This document shows, one piece after another, positions 58,501 to 64,000 of a DNA stretch of 64,000 nt. Positions within the stretch are counted from its first letter, which is position 1. Each line of letters begins with the position of its first letter. Origin of the DNA: Tamarix chinensis (taxonomy: Eukaryota; Streptophyta; Magnoliopsida; Caryophyllales; Tamaricaceae); NCBI GenBank assembly GCA_030549775.1, contig CM060173.1, positions 35,091,110 to 35,155,109 of the forward strand, given 5' to 3'. The translations under genes and the position numbers were made by a program. The notes beneath the pieces are model-generated. The model saw only the letters and a program-made list of their open reading frames with translations. It did no database searches and was not told the DNA's origin.

Positions 58501-58926
58501 AGAAAGATACGTTACAAGAAAATAATCCATAATATATAAGGCACACACACATCAAATCAACACACATAACACATTTTTCACACACATTAGTCTCTAACCA
58601 TGTCCTTACCTAAACTGACACTAGGCTTGGAGCACGCTCCTACGCCTCCTTAGGGTTTGGACTTGGTTCAGTTACAAGAGGGAAATACTGGGGTTAGCTT
58701 CCCTCTTACCAATATTATCATTATTTCCTACTTTACCATTATCATAACTTAATATTAGGCATAATAATAAATAGTAGTAGCTTTATAAGTAAAAATAAGG
58801 GTATTATTCTTAAAATGGTTAGTCATGCTATTATTAATCAAAATAGGGCTAGGTAGTAATATTGGTCCATGTTAAGGTATTATTAACAATATTAACAATA
58901 CTAAAGATAATAACTTTAATATTAAC

Positions 58927-59223
<297 letters not shown>

Positions 59224-59279
59224 AACACTAATAAAATAAAATAACAATTACATTAATTATGTTTAAGGGTTAAGAAGGT

Positions 59280-60420
59280 TAGGGCATAACCTAATAGTGG
59301 TGGTAGTTAGGTGGTGGTGTGGTGGTGGCAGCAACAATGGTAGAGGAGGAAGTAGGGGTTAGAAAGGTGGCTTTTAGGGTAGAAGAGTGAGAGTGAGACA
59401 ATAGTTGTGGTGGTGGTGGATTCTTTGGGTTGAGAGGGTTGGAGTGCTGGTGGCGGAGCAGCAAGGGTAGCTGCATAGGTGGTGGTTGTTGTGGTGGCTG
59501 AGGGTGGTGGAGGAGAGGGAGGTAGGGACAAAGGAAGGTAGGGGAAGGTAAGGAAGGCTTTGCTAAGTGGTTTGGGCAGCGAGAGGGCGGTGATAGGTGC
59601 AAAGTGGCAGATTGAGCAACCAACTCTACACGGTTAGGGTGACTTGTGCAAGAGAAACTAGGGGTGGTGTGTGGTATTGTTCGGTGGAGGGTAGGGTAGG
59701 GGAGAATTTGGGAGGTGTTTTGGGTGGCGGTAGGGGGATGGAATTTGAAGCAATGGTAATACAAGGAGGGCTGATTTTCTTGGTAGGGAAGAAAAGGTCA
59801 AAGAGGATCAATTAGAGGGTATTTATAGGCCATTGGAGGGAGTATAAGACAAAGGGGGAAGAGGACAAGGGGATAAGTGTGGCAAAGCTCGCCACCTAGT
59901 GGTGGCAGGCTGGTACGAGCCTGCAAAGTGCTAGTTGCAAGTTTGCTCAGTGAGTAAAAAAGGAAAGGGAGGGGGCAGACGTGGGAGGAGATATAGGGCT
60001 GGTTGGGGCTAAAAAAAGAAAGGACAAGGATGGGGAGAGAAGTGAAGTTGTAGGTCGGCGGTACGATGGCTGGGCTAGTCGGTGGTATTAGGTTGCAGGT
60101 TTCAACCTATAAGGTGTGGGAGGGAGAAGGGAGGGAGAAGGAGAGGTGGGTCAGTTGACTAGTTTGGAGGGAATGGAAAGAAGAAAAAGAAGGGGCAACT
60201 AGGTTAGTGAGGTGGAGGGAAAAAAAGAGGGTTGGCAGGCTAGGCCAAGGGACGAAAGAAGAGGGGGGGGAGAGGATTTGGATTGTGAGAAGGGTAGGCC
60301 TAAACCAGGGAGGAAGGAAAGAAAAAAGAAAAGGAGGAATGAGGAAAAGAGAAAAGAAAAAGGAAAAGGGGAGGAAAAAGGAAAAATGGGTTGGTTAGGG
60401 TATTTAGAATATTTTGGTAT
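59280..60420 (-). other. Purine/G-rich LTR-c promoter and leader segment
   Basis: The plus strand is G-rich (GGTGGTGGTG, AGGGAGGAAGG); on the minus strand this is the C-rich U3 and leader around the TATA box at 59828-59820. The ORFs at 59291-59815 and 60207-60448 are compositional. Confidence 0.55.
59820..59828 (-). promoter_or_regulatory. TATA box of LTR-c
   Basis: The minus strand reads CTATAAATA followed by CCCTC, matching the forward copies. It defines a U3 of about 840 bp. Confidence 0.55.
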
Positions 60421-60866
60421 TTTTAAATATTTTAATAATAAAAATTAGTAAAATAATAATTAAATTTCCTTTCTATTTTAATTTAGGACATTTTGGATAA
60501 TATTTTTTAATTTCTATTTTAATTAGAAAAATACCCTAGTTTTCCATAATTAAATTCTTTATTATTTTCCTCTTGATTTTACCTTAAATATTACCCTTAT
60601 TTTAATAAAATAATTTATTTAATTATTTTCTCTAATAAATCCCTATTTTAACATAATTTTCTAAATTAGGGTTTTGAGTTGTTTATTGTTTGCTTAGCCT
60701 TGTATCTTATGTAGGTAGGTAGCGGACATTTATCCTATATCAGGTGTGGCTGTAAGACCCCATTTTTCTAAGTGTTTTCTACTTCTAGAACTCGTTTTAA
60801 TGAAATTTTGTGGTAGTGAAAAACAGTGGTGTTATAAACTCTCTTTATTTCCCATTGATTGGTTGG

Positions 60867-60875
60867 CTATAAATA
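60867..60875 (+). promoter_or_regulatory. TATA box of LTR-a
   Basis: CTATAAATA in GGTTGGCTATAAATAGCCCC, conserved with LTR-b and, on the minus strand, with LTR-c (59820-59828). Confidence 0.6.
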
Positions 60876-61564
60876 GCCCCAATAACACATTATATTCACC
60901 TTTTATTTTAGCCATAGAATTCTCTAAGTATGACATTCACTCTCTTTTTTCCTACTCTTTGAGCCTTGCCAACTAATTTTCTTACACTTTTATGATCCTG
61001 TCTCTAGCTTTTTCTTATTTCAACTATGAAGCAAGGAAGATTTAGATTCTGGGAATAAGGTTGAGTGCTTCAGTAATGTTTTTCCCTATTTTTCCATCAA
61101 CGGGTATGTTCTTCTTTCATTATATTTTTAAGGTTGAAAAATTAGTAAGGTTTTAGTGTAATATCTGAGTCTAAGATTTTAGTTTTTAATGTTTTAAAAG
61201 TTGAGACTGTTATAGTTGGGATTTTTGGTTTTAAGGGGATTTTTACATGCATCATGTAAGTGATTCATACTTTTAAAATGTTTAGTACGTATTCCTATAT
61301 GTTGTGTGTTACCGTAAGTTGATTTTTGCATGTTATCATGAATGAATATAGCTTGTATGAGTGATTTGGATTAATATATGGCTTGATTAGAGTACAAAGC
61401 ATGAAATTTGGATTAAAAAAACAAATAAGATATAATGATTCCATGTTGTGAAATACAAGTTAATTTGGCTAGAAATATAATTAACTATTTTGATGCATGT
61501 TTTAATGTGGTTAATGATTATTTATATGTAAGAATCTAGACAAAATTTAATCATACAGTGTTAT

Positions 61565-61880
61565 GTTAGGGTAAACCAATTGGATGGTTAGGTTAAACCT
61601 ATGAGCTTGTTCCTAGAATAGTCAACTTATTAACTCAACCCATCAACTGGTAAGCTTATAGAGGCCTTGGTTTTTCTCTCTACTTAAACCCATCGACTAG
61701 TATGCATAACTAATCGACTGGTTTATGAATTTTCAACTTGTTTGTCCTAACCAATCAATCAATTTGGGGAAATCATAGTCTTTTTTATTCCAACTAATTG
61801 ATTGGTTGACCCAAACTAATCGAGTGGTTGATTAAACTAATCGACTAGTTAGACTGAACCAATCAACTAGTTTGACTTGT
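61565..61880 (+). repeat. ACTAGT/CGACTAGT tract in LTR-a
   Basis: Repeated AATCGACTGGTT, CATCGACTAGT, AATCGACTAGTTAGAC and complements at 15-30 bp spacing, in the same LTR position as 50395-50715 and 10800-11110. Confidence 0.75.
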
Positions 61881-63658
61881 TTGTGTGGTTTATTTCCTTT
61901 CAATTTGGTTATGCTTTGAGGCTATGTTTAGGACTATACTATGGTTAATAATGGGATAAAATACGATTTTATCATGGATCATTAGTCTAATGAAAGTATG
62001 AAAATGGATCATAATTTATGGTATAATCTATGAGTTATGTAAACGCTAAGTGGATATTCCAATTATGATAAGTGATGGTCTTGAGAAAGGAGTAATGAAA
62101 CTCGGCATAGACCTAAACAAAATAATATGGCAGGTATAAAAATATTGGCCAAGGATAAATGGAAAACCCACATGGTTGGGAAAATAGAAAGAAAAAGATT
62201 AATATGGATTAAAAAGGAAAATTACCTTACTTTGTATGGCCTTGTAAGATCACACATCCTTTTGAATAAAATACTAATATTATAAAGCGAAAGATAATCA
62301 AGTTGAGTATGCGCTAGGTTACCCGATCCTAGATTAGCTATCAGTGGTAAGTCTTCATTTAGGTATTTTAGGTGCCTTTGGGCTTTGCCTTTAGGCAACA
62401 TCCTAAGAAATCTTGTTGCTAAACCTTCTCCAGATACTAATGATGTACTAAGGGATATTAATAATAGAGGGTCTAGTTACCTAGGAGGTTGGCTTTACCC
62501 TGGACTTATCCTCGCACTGGTTAACCTCAGCCTAGACTTAGGTCTATTTTGGTGATTTTGAACCTTGAATTATGTCTGCTTGGTGATTAGCTTTATGACC
62601 CTTATTTAAATAGGCTTCCATGGTATGTGAGACCATGGGGTGGTGCTTAGTCCATCGCTCAATAATAATACAACATGGATGATAAGTAATTGAATGATAA
62701 TTATGATTGATGACTAAATGAATGGTTAATAATTTGATGAGGATGGAACTAATAATATGACTAACAAAAGTGGATAAAAGCTTGCTTGTACATTTGGCAA
62801 TGGCCTAAATGATTAATTGGATTTTTGAATGGTATACCAGCTGGATGATTGACCTTTCTTATATGTGGATATGGAAATTGTATAACTTAAAGGATTGAGT
62901 AATTGGAAAAAAATCCTAGAGTTTTATTGGATTCTCTTTGCTATTATATGTGTAACCGCTTACGTGATGAGGATGTGAAACCGAGCATAATATATTCTAC
63001 CTTGTCAATTATACCTGATAGAATGATCTTATGTAATCCTATCATTATATATATGGATTTATCGAGATGCATGTTGTATTTCATATCCATGTATGATAGA
63101 TTGGCATACTTGTATTTACATTGAGGGACCAACTTGCTTACTCAATATTTAGCATATTGTTATGCCCATTTGTTTGGTCACCTACTCATGACCATGAGTA
63201 GAGGGCCATGTGTAGGTCTTTTGGGATCACTAGTAGAGGGCCTACCTTAGTTGGGTTAGGGCTAGAGAGCATGGGCATCTAGAGGTTTTTGTGGGGTATT
63301 TGGTGGATTGAAATTTTAGAATGGGTGCTACACAATAACTCGTTTCTATCTTTGCCTCGTACTTTATTCACATCTGTTTGGTAATGTTTTTATCACGAAC
63401 CCTTAAGGGTCCTCTAATGTAAATGATCTTTCAACTTGTTTATTTAATATTTATTTCAACCTTTTTATGTAATATTTATTTGTGCACTATGTTTTTTTAA
63501 TGTTTTTGTAGTTTTAGCCTTGTATCTGATGTGGGGCTGGTGGCATATGCCTATTCTATTTCAAGTACGGCGGTAACACCTCATTTTTCCTAGGTGTATT
63601 TTCAGCTTCTATAATATTTTAAATAAATTTTTTTGTAGTGGAAAATGGAGATGTTACA

Positions 63659-64000
63659 ACCTCACCCACAACTTCAATGCCTCTGCTACAACGACTAAGA
63701 AGTTAGGATACCACACCTGCCGAAGCAATGGAAAATACAAAGTGCTAGGGTGCTTATCATGGGATACCTCACCAACCCAAATAGTACACTAATGTCATGT
63801 CGGCCTGCCATAGTATAATCCTACCCTCAAGGATATGTGAATATCCCCTATCTATTAGAACCCGATAGAGATGAAATAGGTATTGAGTGAGAAATATAAA
63901 CCATAAGACGACCCACCCACTAGCTTCGGTCAGCTATCCTAAGATTCGGATAAAAAGCCTCAAAAGAAACCTTTTCCATTAATTATTAATTACTAGGTGA
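63659..64000 (-). repeat. Minus-strand large LTR, part 2 (runs off the window)
   Basis: Continuation of the LTR that starts at 52542. A further minisatellite-like unit begins CACACCTGCCGAAGCAATGG at about 63693, comparable to the units at 53381 and 53486. The LTR is not complete within the window. Confidence 0.65.

Noticed and set aside
57267..58539. Several plus-strand Ser/His/Pro-rich ORFs
   Set aside because: Pyrimidine-rich LTR-c sequence; no similarity to known proteins and no codon structure.
59291..59815. Overlapping ORFs on both strands rich in Pro/Thr/Ser or Gly/Arg
   Set aside because: Compositional artefacts of G-rich LTR-c; several frames are open at once.
60207..60448. Two overlapping Lys/Arg/Glu-rich ORFs
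   Set aside because: A/G-rich low-complexity DNA reads open in more than one frame; no domain.

Overview
This window looks like gene-poor, AT-rich intergenic DNA from a flowering plant with a repeat-rich nuclear genome. I find no convincing intact host gene, tRNA, rRNA or CRISPR array. Almost everything that can be identified is transposable-element sequence at different stages of decay: Ty3/gypsy elements of at least three kinds, one L1-type LINE, one PIF/Harbinger-like DNA element, a Helitron 3' end and a CACTA-like end. The lineage below 'plant' cannot be fixed from the sequence alone. All names (G1, T0, T1, A1, A2, S1, LTR-a and so on) are labels for this window only.

Layout. (1) 1-~4430: Ty3/gypsy element G1 (+), with gag, protease, RT, RNase H, integrase and the start of a 3' LTR, all dead. 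(2) ~4430-5277: AT-rich DNA with a Helitron-type 3' terminus at 5051-5078. (3) 5278-8956: element T0 (+), with 5' LTR, tRNA-Met-type PBS, broken gag and an RT fragment. (4) 8957-10701: a small inverted LTR fragment, about 1 kb of unassigned DNA, a CACTA-like right end and a minus-strand LTR fragment. (5) 10702-39125: the central nest. Element T1 (Tekay/Del-like chromovirus, +) is split inside its integrase by Athila-like element A1 (13811-35773). A1 is split inside gag by a second Athila-like element, A2 (16365-28798, exact 5-bp TSD TAACT). The 5' LTR of A2 holds a 2.1-kb PIF/Harbinger-like element (16798-18919, TSD TAA) carrying a GC-richer 126-codon ORF. A minus-strand LINE (about 30921-34580) splits the 3' LTR of A1. 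(6) 39126-46190: an LTR end with PBS and broken gag, then a minus-strand LTR (40434-45942). The latter is interrupted by a compact 2.3-kb element S1 (42050-44376) with two 879-bp LTRs and TSD ATTAT. (7) 46190-64000: stacked LTRs of one large family. Forward LTRs lie at about 46195-49036 and 49037-52272. A minus LTR starts at 52542 and runs off the window. It is split by forward solo LTR-a (53542-63658, exact TSD ACCTC), which is split by LTR-b, which is split by minus-strand LTR-c (56010-~60669).

The parts work together only as a record of successive insertions. Target-site duplications, split reading frames and resumption of the interrupted LTR give the order: T1 before A1 before A2 before the Harbinger-like element, and the minus LTR before LTR-a before LTR-b before LTR-c. 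Catalytic residues are lost repeatedly, often by G-to-A or C-to-T changes, as expected of methylated, silenced DNA. No element here appears able to move on its own. The points most worth following are the ORF inside the Harbinger-like element, the recurring ACTAGT/GACTAGT tracts inside the large LTR family, the compact S1 derivative, and the nested solo LTRs with readable duplications.
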